DNA of 64,000 bases from Flavobacterium saccharophilum (GCF_900142735.1 NZ_FRBY01000006.1:310001-374000); one strand, 5' to 3'; shown: positions 55,658-64,000, counted from the first letter of the stretch. A program made the numbers and translations. The notes: generated by a model from the letters alone, not told the origin.

Positions 55658-56605
55658 ATGAAAAAGATAGTTCTGTTTATCAGTATTTTATTTTTAAGTA
55701 TTGTACATGCTCAGGATAAAAATGCGATTACTTATAAAGAGTCTCCCATAGTTTTAAAAATCAATACTGACCAACTTTTTGGCACCTTAACAACTCCGGA
55801 TTTAACAAAGAAATATCCTGTTGCCTTAATTATTGCCGGCTCTGGGCCAACAGACCGAAACGGTAATAACCCAATGATGAAAAACAATTCATTGAAGATG
55901 CTGGCTGAAGTTTTGGCTAAAAATGGAATTGCGTCATTAAGATACGATAAAAGAGGAATTGGCGAAAGTAAGGCATCTGCCATTACAGAACAAAGTTTAG
56001 TTTTTGAAAATTATACAGAAGATGCAAAAAGCTGGATCAATTTATTAAAACAAGACAAACGTTTTTCAGAAGTTGTGATTATCGGTCATAGCGAAGGTTC
56101 TTTAATTGGAATAATCGCCGGAGCAAAAGCCAATAAATTTATTTCAATTGCGGGTCCGGGAGAATCTGCAGATAAACTTATTAAGGCGCAAATATCATCA
56201 AAATCAAATAAAATAATCGAGGATATGACTTTCCCGATTATTGATAGTCTGAAAAACGGACATCAGGTAAAGAAAGTCGATCCAATACTTAATTCTCTTT
56301 TTAGACCGAGTATTCAACCTTATTTAATTTCATGGTTTAAATACAATCCACAAGTAGAAATTAAAAAACTAAACGTGCCTATTTTAATTGTTCAGGGAAA
56401 CAATGATCTGCAAGTAACTATTAAAGATGCAGAAAGTTTATCTCAGGCAAATAAAAACACAGAACTTCTAATTGTAGATAAAATGAATCATGTTATGAAA
56501 ATTGTTGAAGGTGATAAACAAGCCAATTTAGACAGTTATAACAACGAAACTTTACCTCTTTCTGAAGTCATGACCAATAAGATCGTTTCATTCATTAAAA
56601 AATAA
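55658..56605 (+). CDS. Exported alpha/beta hydrolase
   Basis: This 315-residue exported hydrolase has a signal peptide (IVLFISILFLSIVHAQ). The oxyanion region is IIAGSGPTDRNGNNP, the nucleophile serine sits in VIIGHSEGSLIG and a late histidine in DKMNHVMKIV. The NGNNPMMKNNSLKMLAEVLAKNGIASLRYDKRGIGES run is typical of the serine aminopeptidase/BAAT-like S9/S33 hydrolases common in Bacteroidota. The substrate is unknown. It follows sppA by 15 nt and has a hairpin terminator behind it. Confidence 0.88.
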   Translation: MKKIVLFISILFLSIVHAQDKNAITYKESPIVLKINTDQLFGTLTTPDLTKKYPVALIIAGSGPTDRNGNNPMMKNNSLKMLAEVLAKNGIASLRYDKRGIGESKASAITEQSLVFENYTEDAKSWINLLKQDKRFSEVVIIGHSEGSLIGIIAGAKANKFISIAGPGESADKLIKAQISSKSNKIIEDMTFPIIDSLKNGHQVKKVDPILNSLFRPSIQPYLISWFKYNPQVEIKKLNVPILIVQGNNDLQVTIKDAESLSQANKNTELLIVDKMNHVMKIVEGDKQANLDSYNNETLPLSEVMTNKIVSFIKK

Positions 56606-56625
56606 TTGAAAATCATAAAACCATT

Positions 56626-56662
56626 AAAAATCCGTTTGATATATATAGTCAAACGGATTTTT
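56626..56662 (+). terminator. Terminator of the sppA operon
   Basis: AAAAATCCGTTTGA pairs with TCAAACGGATTTTT and ends in a T-run, 20 nt past the hydrolase stop. Confidence 0.85.
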
Positions 56663-56735
56663 CATTTTTAACAAACATTAAATATATTCTTACATTATTG
56701 TGAAAAAATTATCACTAAACTCATATAAAAAAAAT

Positions 56736-56743
56736 TATTTTTG
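56736..56743 (+). promoter_or_regulatory. -7 box of the AsmA gene
   Basis: TATTTTTG fits TAnnTTTG and lies 44 nt before the ATG. Confidence 0.5.
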
Positions 56744-56787
56744 CAAACAGTTAACAGCAACGTAAACCCTCAAATCTATAAATAATT

Positions 56788-59382
56788 ATGCTTAAGAAAA
56801 TTTTAAAGATTACCGCCATTGTTCTTGTGGTATTTGTTGCGGCATTATTTGCCATCCCCTATTTTTTTAAAGATCAAATAAAAGCAAAAATTGCAGAAGC
56901 CATCAACGAAAGTGTCGATGCTAAAGTGAGTTTTGCTGATGCCGATTTAAGTTTATTTAAAAACTTCCCAAATGCGACCGTTGGAATTGAGAAATTAGTC
57001 ATTATCAACAAAGCACCTTTTGAAGGAGACACTTTGGTTTCATTGGGCGAATTGAACCTTAAAATGAGCATTAAGGAAATTTTCAAAGGAAAAGAAGAAC
57101 CTTTGAATATTCAGGGAATAACTTCTGAGAATGGATTAATCAATATTATCTTTAATAAAGATGGCATTGGGAATTTTGATATTGCTTTGAAAGATAAAAA
57201 AGAAGATCCTAAAGATGAAAAAAGCAAACCGCTTTCTTTAAAAATTCAAAATTACAAAATCGAGAATTTCACTTTCCGATATATTGATCAGGGTTCTAAA
57301 ATTAAGATGGTAATTGACAGTTTAAATCACGAAGGAACTGGAGATTTTACTAATTCAAAACTGGATTTAACTACAAAATCTACCGCAAAAGTATCCTTGG
57401 ATATGGATAAAATCAATTACATGAAAAATGTAAAACTGACTTTAGACGCTGTTTTAGGAATTGATTTGGAGCAAAGCAAATATACTTTTAAAGAAAATAA
57501 AGCTTTGATCAATCAACTACCTTTAGAATTTGACGGTTTTATTCAAATGGTTGATGCCGGTCAGATTTACGATTTAAAATTTAAAACTCCAACCTCCTCT
57601 TTTACAAACTTCTTAGGTTTAATTCCTTCGGCTTATGCAGCTGGTTTAGATGGTGTAAAAACAACCGGAGACTTTACTGTTGCAGGTTTTGCTAAAGGAC
57701 AATTAACAGATACTACTGTTCCAAAATTCAATATTGCTATTGCTTCTAATAATGCTTCTTTTCAATATCCGAACTTACCAAAATCAGTTCAGAATATTGT
57801 GATTGATACAAAAATCATCAATGAAACAGGAATTCTAAATGATACCTACGTCAATTTAGATAAACTTTCATTCCGTATTGATCAGGATGTTTTTAATGCA
57901 AAAGCGAATATTAAAAATATCACAGTAAATCCATACGTAAATGCAGCTTTAAAAGGAACAATCAATTTAGCAAACCTTTCAAAAGCATATCCAATCAAAA
58001 TGGACAAACCTTTAGCTGGTATTTTAAAAGCTGATGTAACTACAGAATTTGATATGGCTTCGGTAGAAAAAAGCCAATATGAAAATATCAAAAATGCAGG
58101 AACGATGAGTTTATCAGGATTTAAATATACTGATGAAAACAATAAGTCAATGAACATTAGTACAGCTTTAGTTGAATTTAATCCGAGTAAAATCAACTTG
58201 AAACAATTTAATGCTACTACGGGAAAATCTGATATTGCTATTAATGGAGTATTGGAGAATTTCTACGGTTTTATGTTTAAAAAACAAGAATTGAAAGGAA
58301 ACTTCAATATGAGTTCAAATCAATTAGCAGTTGACGATTTCATGACTGAAGGCGAACCTGCAACTGAAAAAGCGGCAGCAAAACCAACTGAAGCCATGAA
58401 GATACCTGCATTCTTAAATTGTACTATTAATGCAAAAGCAACAACAGTTTTATATGACAATTTAAAACTAAAAGATGTTTCTGGAAGGTTAATTGTAAAA
58501 GACGAAAAAGCACTTTTAGAGAACTTTAAAACATCTATTTTTGGAGGGACGATTGGTTTAACGGGAGCAGTTTCTACTAAAGAAAAAGTACCCACTTTTG
58601 ATATGAACTTAGGTTTCAATCAGGTTGATATTGCGCAGACATTTACGCAATTAGAAATGATGAAAAAGATTGCTCCTATTGCCGGAATCATTAATGGAAA
58701 ATTGAATTCTACAATTAAATTAAATGGAAATCTGGATGCTAAAGAATTAACGCCCGACCTGAAATCAATTTCAGGAGATTTATTAGGACAATTACTTTCG
58801 ACTACCATTAATTCAAAAAATTCAACTTTATTGAATGCTTTAGGTTCAAACATTAAATTCATTGATATGAATAAGGTGAATTTAAATGATATTAAAGCTG
58901 CCCTAACTTTTGACAACGGAAAAGTAAATGTAAAACCATTTGATATTAAATATCAAGACATTAAAATTACGGTTGGCGGAACTCACGGTTTTGACCAAAC
59001 GATGAATTACAACTTAAAATTAGATGTTCCGGCAAAATATTTAGGCAGCGAAGCAAATGCATTTCTTGCTAAAATGTCTCCGGCAGATCAGGCAAAACTG
59101 CAAAACATTCCCATTAACGCCATGATTACAGGGAATTTTTCTAATCCAAAAGTTTCAACTGATATGAAAAGCGCTGTCAGCACTTTAGCTTCTCAGGTTG
59201 CGAATCAGCAAAAAGAAAAATTAACTCAAAAAGGAGCATCAGCCCTTAACGATTTGATTAATAAAAACACAAAAGCAAAAGATACAACGCAAGCTGCAAA
59301 GACAGAAAAACAACAAAAGACTCAGGAAACTACTAAAAAAGCAACCGATTTGATAAATGGTTTGTTTAAGAAGAAAAACTAA
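56788..59382 (+). CDS. AsmA-family membrane protein
   Basis: This 864-residue protein has an N-terminal membrane anchor (LKITAIVLVVFVAALFAIPYFF) followed by a periplasmic region with repeating beta-strand patterns of the AsmA/AsmA_2 type, then a C-terminal AsmA domain (GIINGKLNSTIKLNGNLDAKELTPDLKSISGDL). The last 70 residues are a charged, QK-rich helix ending FKKKN. AsmA-like proteins form long hydrophobic grooves thought to move phospholipids between inner and outer membranes. It has its own promoter and a bidirectional terminator. Confidence 0.92.
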   Translation: MLKKILKITAIVLVVFVAALFAIPYFFKDQIKAKIAEAINESVDAKVSFADADLSLFKNFPNATVGIEKLVIINKAPFEGDTLVSLGELNLKMSIKEIFKGKEEPLNIQGITSENGLINIIFNKDGIGNFDIALKDKKEDPKDEKSKPLSLKIQNYKIENFTFRYIDQGSKIKMVIDSLNHEGTGDFTNSKLDLTTKSTAKVSLDMDKINYMKNVKLTLDAVLGIDLEQSKYTFKENKALINQLPLEFDGFIQMVDAGQIYDLKFKTPTSSFTNFLGLIPSAYAAGLDGVKTTGDFTVAGFAKGQLTDTTVPKFNIAIASNNASFQYPNLPKSVQNIVIDTKIINETGILNDTYVNLDKLSFRIDQDVFNAKANIKNITVNPYVNAALKGTINLANLSKAYPIKMDKPLAGILKADVTTEFDMASVEKSQYENIKNAGTMSLSGFKYTDENNKSMNISTALVEFNPSKINLKQFNATTGKSDIAINGVLENFYGFMFKKQELKGNFNMSSNQLAVDDFMTEGEPATEKAAAKPTEAMKIPAFLNCTINAKATTVLYDNLKLKDVSGRLIVKDEKALLENFKTSIFGGTIGLTGAVSTKEKVPTFDMNLGFNQVDIAQTFTQLEMMKKIAPIAGIINGKLNSTIKLNGNLDAKELTPDLKSISGDLLGQLLSTTINSKNSTLLNALGSNIKFIDMNKVNLNDIKAALTFDNGKVNVKPFDIKYQDIKITVGGTHGFDQTMNYNLKLDVPAKYLGSEANAFLAKMSPADQAKLQNIPINAMITGNFSNPKVSTDMKSAVSTLASQVANQQKEKLTQKGASALNDLINKNTKAKDTTQAAKTEKQQKTQETTKKATDLINGLFKKKN

Positions 59383-59396
59383 TGTTTTAATACTAT

Positions 59397-59441
59397 AAAA
59401 AAATCCTGCCCTCGAAAGTATTTTCAAAGGCAGGATTTTTT
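59397..59441. terminator. Bidirectional terminator between AsmA and GT9
   Basis: AAAAATCCTGCC pairs with GGCAGGATTTTT around an 18-21-nt loop, with A and T runs outside. It serves the two convergent genes. Confidence 0.85.
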
Positions 59442-59464
59442 ATTTATAATGCAATCTAATTTAC

Positions 59465-60517
59465 TTAATTCGATTTATACAAAATTCGATTTATTGCTTC
59501 AATAAATACAGGATAATCATTAATAGTCGTATCAATACCAACACTGCTATTTCCGTAAGGTTCGTATTTTTTTAAGTTCGAAACGGAGAACAAACCAACT
59601 GTTGGCGCTTTTGAAGCGCTTGACAAATGCATAATACCACTGTCAGCTCCAACAAAAACATCTACATTGGCCAAAACTGAACCAATTTCACGAACATCTT
59701 TACTATAAAATGTAGGTGCCTGAAAATTTATTTGAGATACGTTTTCTACAGGCAAAACTTCAAATATGTTGTAATCAGGATATTCCTTTTTCAAAACATC
59801 ATAAAACTTCTCCCACCATTCTATGCAGTAGCATTTATCACCTGTTGCAAAAGTAAAAATGGCAATTGTTTTTTTCTGCTGATCGATAATATCATTCAGA
59901 ATCTTTTTCCCATTTGCAATTTCTTGTTCAGACAATTTTAAATCAATCAGAGCAACTGGTTCTTTTGTATCTTGTATTCCAACCTGGCTAAATGTGTATC
60001 GTAGATTGTACACAGGATATTTTGCAATATGCCCATAATCTTCATAAGGTAATTCAACGTTTTCCGGTAAATCTCCGAAAATCTTATATTTTGCATTTGA
60101 AAATTTTGCTGCCAAACGACCAGACGATGAATTTTGATCGACATTAATTACAATATCATAATTCTGTTTTTTAATTAAAGTCCAAACTTTAAAGTACTTC
60201 ACTAATTCCTTAAAAGGCTTTTTAGGCAAAGGAATTATTTTATCAATGTTTTCATAATTTTCAAAAACTATGGGGGCCAAAAAACCTTTTACAAATAAGT
60301 CAATTTTACAATTCGGAAATGTTTTAGTCACTTCCTGAACCAATGGCGTTATTAATAAAAGGTTTCCTAATCTGCCATTAGGTCGGCAAATTAAGACTTT
60401 TTTAATTTTACTCTTATCAATTGGCTCATTTTTACTTATACTTGAATCACCAATATTTTTGGTCAGGCTGCGCATCAGACTTCTTCTGAATACATTAACT
60501 TTTTTTAAGTTACCCAT
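59465..60517 (-). CDS. Glycosyltransferase family 9 (heptosyltransferase-like)
   Basis: This 350-residue GT-B glycosyltransferase is of family 9, the heptosyltransferases that extend the LPS core. The N-terminal lobe starts VLICRPNGRLGNLLLITPLV after a 38-residue basic leader, and the donor-binding hallmark is FVGADSGIMHLSSASKAPTVGLFS near residue 300. The leader (NLKKVNVFRRSLMRSLTK) is amphipathic and may contact the membrane. The sugar donor is not readable, as Bacteroidota often lack heptose. Convergent with AsmA; no glycan cluster is adjacent. Confidence 0.88.
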   Translation of the reverse strand: MGNLKKVNVFRRSLMRSLTKNIGDSSISKNEPIDKSKIKKVLICRPNGRLGNLLLITPLVQEVTKTFPNCKIDLFVKGFLAPIVFENYENIDKIIPLPKKPFKELVKYFKVWTLIKKQNYDIVINVDQNSSSGRLAAKFSNAKYKIFGDLPENVELPYEDYGHIAKYPVYNLRYTFSQVGIQDTKEPVALIDLKLSEQEIANGKKILNDIIDQQKKTIAIFTFATGDKCYCIEWWEKFYDVLKKEYPDYNIFEVLPVENVSQINFQAPTFYSKDVREIGSVLANVDVFVGADSGIMHLSSASKAPTVGLFSVSNLKKYEPYGNSSVGIDTTINDYPVFIEAINRILYKSN

Positions 60518-60766
60518 TTGTGTTATTTATTTTCTTTGACATAATTTTTACAGAAAAAAATATAGATCATCCTTACTTCCAAAACTCAAAGCTAGGCTCT
60601 TTTTTTTTCTAAAAATATCTTCTTTCAACAAGTAATTATTACAAAATTGTAATCAAATGTATCAACATTCACATCTTAAAAGAAGAACAAAATTACGAAA
60701 AAACACAACTTAAACACCAACATAATAGACAGTTACCTAATAACAATCGATGAATACCTTATAAAA

Positions 60767-61561
60767 CTAGATGTTTATATCGACAACATAACCCTCTGAA
60801 CCACGAACATTAAAAACAGTTCCGTCTTCAAAAATCAAATATTGCCCTTTAATTCCAACAAGCTTTCCACTAAATGTTGGTGTCTTATCAAGATTTAAAC
60901 TGGCAATTTTTGCGGGATAATTTACAACAGGATAATTCAATTTAAATAAATCGTCGCTTTTTGTAACGAAATATTCCTGAACTTGTGTTGGAAGCAAACT
61001 TTCGACTTTGGCCTTTTCAGCAATCAGGTCAAAAGCAATTTCAGTATCCTGAAGCATTTTTCTCCAATTGGTTTTATCTGTATAATGATTTTTTAGCGCG
61101 ACCTCTGTTATTCCTGCTAAATATCGATTTGGAACCTCAACAATAGCTATGGCACGCGTTGCACCCTGATCAATCCATCGTGTTGGAACCTGCGTTTTGC
61201 GGGTTACGCCCACTTTTATTTCGGTTGACAAAGCCAAATAAACAATATGAGGTTGTAATTGTACTTTTTCCTCATAAGCTAAATCACGATCTGCAATGCC
61301 CAAATGAGCCGTACTTAATTCTGGTCTCATAATCCAATCACCCACAGCCGGACTTGAATAAAAACAATCGTAACAAAAACCTTGTCTGTAGATTTTTTTC
61401 TTTTTATTACAATTTAAACATTGAAAACCAGTACAATTAATTTCGATCTCCTTATTCAATAACTGATTCATACTAAGAAAACTATCTTCAAAAACCAGAT
61501 AATATTGAATTGGATTTCCGATTTCTGTTTGCATTTTTGTAAGTACGCCTTGATATTGCAT
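60767..61561 (-). CDS. DUF2797 protein with zinc-ribbon-like cysteines
   Basis: This 264-residue protein of the DUF2797 family has a cluster of cysteines near residues 44-70 (CTGFQCLNCNKKKKIYRQGFCYDCF), likely a zinc ribbon, then a conserved core (HIVYLALSTEIKVGVTRKTQVPTRWIDQGATRAI) that resembles GIY-YIG nuclease folds in its G-V-T and R-W residues. The family has no proven function. The leader motif CAATCTAAAAT ends just before its ATG. It is divergent from the GH3 gene by 266 bp that hold only this motif, AT-rich sequence and the GH3 leader. Confidence 0.85.
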   Translation of the reverse strand: MQYQGVLTKMQTEIGNPIQYYLVFEDSFLSMNQLLNKEIEINCTGFQCLNCNKKKKIYRQGFCYDCFYSSPAVGDWIMRPELSTAHLGIADRDLAYEEKVQLQPHIVYLALSTEIKVGVTRKTQVPTRWIDQGATRAIAIVEVPNRYLAGITEVALKNHYTDKTNWRKMLQDTEIAFDLIAEKAKVESLLPTQVQEYFVTKSDDLFKLNYPVVNYPAKIASLNLDKTPTFSGKLVGIKGQYLIFEDGTVFNVRGSEGYVVDINI

Positions 61562-61564
61562 AGT

Positions 61565-61575
61565 ATTTTAGATTG
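61565..61575 (-). promoter_or_regulatory. Leader motif CAATCTAAAAT before the DUF2797 gene
   Basis: The 11-mer on the minus strand ends 3 nt before the ATG; a second AAATCTAAAATCTAAAA tract lies just upstream at 61580-61596. Confidence 0.4.
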
Positions 61576-61804
61576 CTGGTTTTAGATTTTAGATTTGCTC
61601 AGGATAGTGAACTTTTATTGTTAAAATTCCACTTTTGAACTGGAATCTTTACTTCAAATAGAATTGTTTTTTACAAAAAAACACTATTTTTGATACAAAG
61701 GCAAAGTTAATCTTTGTCTAATGATATTCAAATTTTAAATTCCTGATTTTGATAATAACATAATCAGTAATCTAATGCCGTACCGACTTTTCGGATCGGG
61801 ACAA

Positions 61805-61818
61805 CAATCTAAAATCTA
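61805..61818 (+). promoter_or_regulatory. Leader motif CAATCTAAAATCTA before the GH3 gene
   Basis: The 14-mer ends 9 nt before the GH3 ATG, same orientation relative to the gene as in the other four cases. Confidence 0.4.
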
Positions 61819-61827
61819 AAATTATTC

Positions 61828-63351
61828 ATGCCCGTATCAATCATTAACTCTTTCGCATCCTGGGTCCTGAAACAAAGGATACATCAAATAGAACTTTTTC
61901 TAAAATACCCGAATGAAGTTCAGGAAGAGCTATTGCATAATTTATTGACCTCCTCGGAAAACACTGTTATTGGAAGAAAATATGATTTTGCATCGATCAA
62001 TTCTTACCAGACATTTGCTGAAAGAGTACCAATTGCTACATACGAAGAATTACAACCCTTAATTGAGCGAACACGTCAGGGTGAACAGGGCGTTATTTGG
62101 GAAACTCCAATTAAATGGTTTGCTAAATCGAGTGGTACAACTAATGCCAAAAGTAAATTTATTCCTGTAAGCAGTGAAGCTCTGGAAGATTGTCATTATA
62201 AAGGAAGTAAAGATTTACTTTGTTTGTATTTGAATAATAATGAAGATTCTGAGTTGTTTTTAGGAAAAAGTCTTCGCTTAGGCGGAAGCTCTCAAATTTA
62301 TGAAAACAACAATACTTTTTTTGGAGATTTATCGGCAATATTAATCGAAAACATGCCTATTTGGGCTGAGTTCAGCAGTACACCAAGCAGTAAAACTTCC
62401 TTAATGAGTGAATGGGAAACCAAAATTGCTGCTATTATCAATGAAACTAAAAACGAAAATGTAACGAGTTTTGCGGGCGTTCCTTCCTGGATGTTAGTTT
62501 TAATGAATAAAGTTTTAGAAGATACCGGAAAAGGAAATCTTCTGGAGCTTTGGCCAAATCTGGAAGTTTACTTTCATGGTGGCGTAAGCTTCTCTCCTTA
62601 TAAAGAACAATACAAAAAAATCCTGCCAAGCAAAGATTTTAAATACTACGAAATATACAATGCTTCTGAAGGCTTTTTTGCCATTCAGGATTTAAATAAT
62701 TCCAGTGATTTATTGTTGATGCTGGATTATGGCATTTTCTACGAATTCATTCCGATGGATACTTTTGATACTCCAAACCAAAAAGTGATTCGTTTGGCAG
62801 ATGTTGAGTTGAATAAAAACTACGCAATTGTTATTACGACCAATTCTGGTTTGTGGCGTTATTTGATTGGCGATACTGTTCGTTTTACATCTTTAAATCC
62901 ATACCGAATTAGAGTTACCGGAAGAACCAAGCATCACATTAATGTTTTTGGCGAAGAATTAATGGTCGAAAATACAGATCAGGCGATTGCAAAAGCATGC
63001 CAGGTTACTGAAACTGAAGTTGTCGACTATACGGTTGCTCCTATTTTTATGCAGGACAAAGAAAAAGGCGCACACGAATGGATGATCGAATTCAAGAAAA
63101 AACCAGCTGATGTTGGTCTTTTCCAAAAAGTTTTGGATGAAACTTTACAGACTTTAAACTCTGATTACGAAGCCAAACGTTACAACAACATGACATTAAA
63201 TCCTTTGGTGATTAATGTAGCGCGTGAGAATTTGTTTTATGATTGGCTTAAGGAACGAGATAAATTGGGTGGACAACATAAGATTCCGAGGCTTTCTAAT
63301 CAAAGAGATTATTTGGAGCAGTTGAAGGAGATGTGTGCTGTTAAAAGTTAG
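61828..63351 (+). CDS. GH3-family acyl-adenylating enzyme
   Basis: This 507-residue protein is of the GH3 (auxin-responsive promoter) family, part of the ANL adenylating superfamily. The ATP-phosphate loop is visible as FAKSSGTTNAKSKFIPVS near residue 95, with YNASEGFFAIQD and the late hinge-region motif IRVTGRTKHHINVFGEELMVE. Plant GH3 enzymes join amino acids to jasmonate or auxin. Bacterial members, common in Bacteroidota, have no established substrate; forming an acyl-amide or acyl-ester is a reasonable guess. Start ATG 61828; no partner genes adjacent on the strand. Confidence 0.92.
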   Translation: MPVSIINSFASWVLKQRIHQIELFLKYPNEVQEELLHNLLTSSENTVIGRKYDFASINSYQTFAERVPIATYEELQPLIERTRQGEQGVIWETPIKWFAKSSGTTNAKSKFIPVSSEALEDCHYKGSKDLLCLYLNNNEDSELFLGKSLRLGGSSQIYENNNTFFGDLSAILIENMPIWAEFSSTPSSKTSLMSEWETKIAAIINETKNENVTSFAGVPSWMLVLMNKVLEDTGKGNLLELWPNLEVYFHGGVSFSPYKEQYKKILPSKDFKYYEIYNASEGFFAIQDLNNSSDLLLMLDYGIFYEFIPMDTFDTPNQKVIRLADVELNKNYAIVITTNSGLWRYLIGDTVRFTSLNPYRIRVTGRTKHHINVFGEELMVENTDQAIAKACQVTETEVVDYTVAPIFMQDKEKGAHEWMIEFKKKPADVGLFQKVLDETLQTLNSDYEAKRYNNMTLNPLVINVARENLFYDWLKERDKLGGQHKIPRLSNQRDYLEQLKEMCAVKS

Positions 63352-63423
63352 CCACAAATTTCACGAATTAGCACGAATTCTTTACCACTTTTACTTTTGA
63401 AACTTTAATTACACTAAACCGCA

Positions 63424-63521
63424 TGAGGGATAGCAGTGAAAATCCTTTTGTACCGGTCCCGATAGCTATCGGGAGGCACAAAAGATTGGAACGGATAGCC
63501 CGGCCCGGAGGGACATGCCCA
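63424..63521 (+). repeat. Structured dispersed repeat (AATCCTTTTGT type), copy 3
   Basis: GAGGGATAGCAGTGAAAATCC leads into a TTTTGT/ACAAAA stem with a long extra apical stem (CCCGATAGCTATCGGG), then AGATTGGAACGGATAGCCC and GGCCCGGAGGGACATGCCC. It is the longest of the three copies. It lies in the 299-bp gap between the GH3 gene and serB. Confidence 0.78.
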
Positions 63522-63522
63522 T

Positions 63523-63560
63523 AAAAAAACCTTAGCTCAAAGTATTAGCTAAGGTTTTTT
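63523..63560 (+). terminator. Terminator behind repeat copy 3
   Basis: AAAAAACCTTAGCT pairs with AGCTAAGGTTTTTT around a 9-nt loop and ends in a T-run. It directly follows the structured repeat. Confidence 0.85.
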
Positions 63561-63577
63561 ATTTTTATTCTGTTTTT

Positions 63578-63642
63578 GTCAGGCTGAGCGAAGTCGAAGC
63601 CCCGTCCCAATTAACACGCCCTTCGACTTCGCTCAGGGTGAC
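63578..63642. repeat. Inverted repeat GTCAGGCTGAGCGAAGTCGA, likely serB terminator
   Basis: Arms at 63578-63599 and 63621-63642 match except for two positions. This GTCA..CTGAGCGAAGTCGAAG word is frequent in Bacteroidota intergenic DNA. It ends 9 nt past the serB stop codon. Confidence 0.75.
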
Positions 63643-63650
63643 AAAACAAA

Positions 63651-64000
63651 CTACATCATATCAATATATCTGTCGTGATATCCTAAAAGGTATAAAACTC
63701 CGTCAAGACCAAGGCTTGAAATTGAAGTTGAAGCACTTTCTTTTACTTTTGGTTTGGCGTGGAAAGCGATTCCCAGACCGGCCAGGTTTAGCATTGGCAA
63801 ATCGTTTGCACCGTCTCCAACTGCAATTGTTTGGTTGATGTGAATTCCTTCTTTTTCGGCAATAGCTTTTAAGTGTTCGGCTTTCTTTAAACCATCTACA
63901 ATATCGCCTATATATTTTCCGGTTAATTTACCGTCTATAATTTCTAATTGATTGGCATGAACGTAATCGATACCTAGTTCTTTTTGTAGATATTCTCCAA
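63651..64000 (-). CDS. serB: Phosphoserine phosphatase, C-terminal part
   Basis: A minus-strand frame runs from the window edge to the stop at 63653-63651, giving about 116 residues. It is the C-terminal half of the SerB HAD-type phosphatase, last enzyme of serine synthesis: TGKYIGDIVDGLKKAEHL (with motif II/III lysine) and the HAD motif GDGANDLPMLNLAGLGIAFHAKPKVKE are clear. The rest of the gene, including the nucleophile Asp motif and any ACT domain, lies outside the window. An opposite-strand ORF over this stretch is spurious. Confidence 0.93.
   Translation of the reverse strand, partial: GEYLQKELGIDYVHANQLEIIDGKLTGKYIGDIVDGLKKAEHLKAIAEKEGIHINQTIAVGDGANDLPMLNLAGLGIAFHAKPKVKESASTSISSLGLDGVLYLLGYHDRYIDMM

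Noticed and set aside
63638..63838. A plus-strand ORF at the right edge
   Set aside because: It is antisense to serB, whose HAD motif GDGANDLPML is unmistakable on the minus strand.
1..64000. Prophage, insertion sequence or integrated island
   Set aside because: No transposase, integrase, phage structural gene or tRNA-linked attachment duplication is visible; gene content is that of a core chromosome.

Overview
The window looks like a chromosomal segment of a Flavobacterium-type bacterium (phylum Bacteroidota). Four signs support this. The DNA is visibly AT-rich and genes lack Shine-Dalgarno tracts. Many genes carry the Bacteroidota sigma-factor -7 box TAnnTTTG upstream, twice with a TTG exactly 19 nt before it (tRNA operon, 46187-46216; sugar-nucleotide operon, 43375-43404). 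Type IX secretion parts are present (a plug protein and a secreted lectin-domain protein with a type B sorting tail). Intergenic gaps carry the dispersed inverted repeats typical of flavobacterial genomes. I see no rRNA, CRISPR array, prophage, transposase or replication origin.

Layout. 1-5 kb: start of an unrecognised minus-strand gene, methionine aminopeptidase (map), a methyltransferase and a SNF2 helicase. 5-7 kb: T9SS plug protein and ApaG. 7-13 kb: a minus-strand DNA-repair cluster of four genes (beta-CASP exonuclease, ATP-dependent DNA ligase, Lhr-type DEXH helicase, PdeM phosphoesterase). 13-20 kb: proline catabolism (pruA), a LytS/LytTR two-component locus with a secreted alpha/beta hydrolase-TPR protein between sensor and regulator, a periplasmic carbonic anhydrase and rsmG. 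20-28.5 kb: fatty acid desaturase, aspartate aminotransferase, a DUF2383 protein, an outer-membrane barrel, rlhA and a purT-DUF6370-Crp operon. 28.7-33.9 kb: glyoxylate shunt (aceB, aceA) divergent from an XRE/ScfR-type regulator that probably controls it. 33.9-34.8 kb: a geneless stretch packed with repeats.

34.8-40 kb: pirin, YceI, an AraC regulator, DUF983, fabD, a stand-alone LytTR protein and an NTF2-like protein. 40.0-40.5 kb: a toxin-antitoxin pair whose RelE/ParE-type toxin is broken by a one-base frameshift. 40.7-44.7 kb: galE, an NTF2-like protein and a DegT aminotransferase, divergent from waaA (surface-glycan and LPS functions). 45-49 kb: a small heptad-repeat lipoprotein, a YegP-like protein, tRNA-Leu(TAA), tRNA-Gly(GCC) and mutS. 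49-59.4 kb: DUF1573, an rRNA/tRNA methyltransferase, the T9SS cargo, a folK-deoxynucleoside kinase fusion, sppA, a hydrolase and AsmA. 59.4-64 kb: a GT9 glycosyltransferase, DUF2797, a GH3-family enzyme and the C-terminal part of serB.

Most genes are ordinary core metabolism. The less explained signals lie between genes. Three ~140-bp palindromic elements share one design, and two of them sit inside operons. A structured repeat occurs three times with compensating changes in its stem. The motif CAATCTAAAAT lies 3-9 nt before the start codon of five unrelated genes, always in the gene's own orientation. A 14-bp perfect palindrome lies between aceB and its presumed regulator. All assignments come from reading the sequence and from knowledge of the families; no database search was run.
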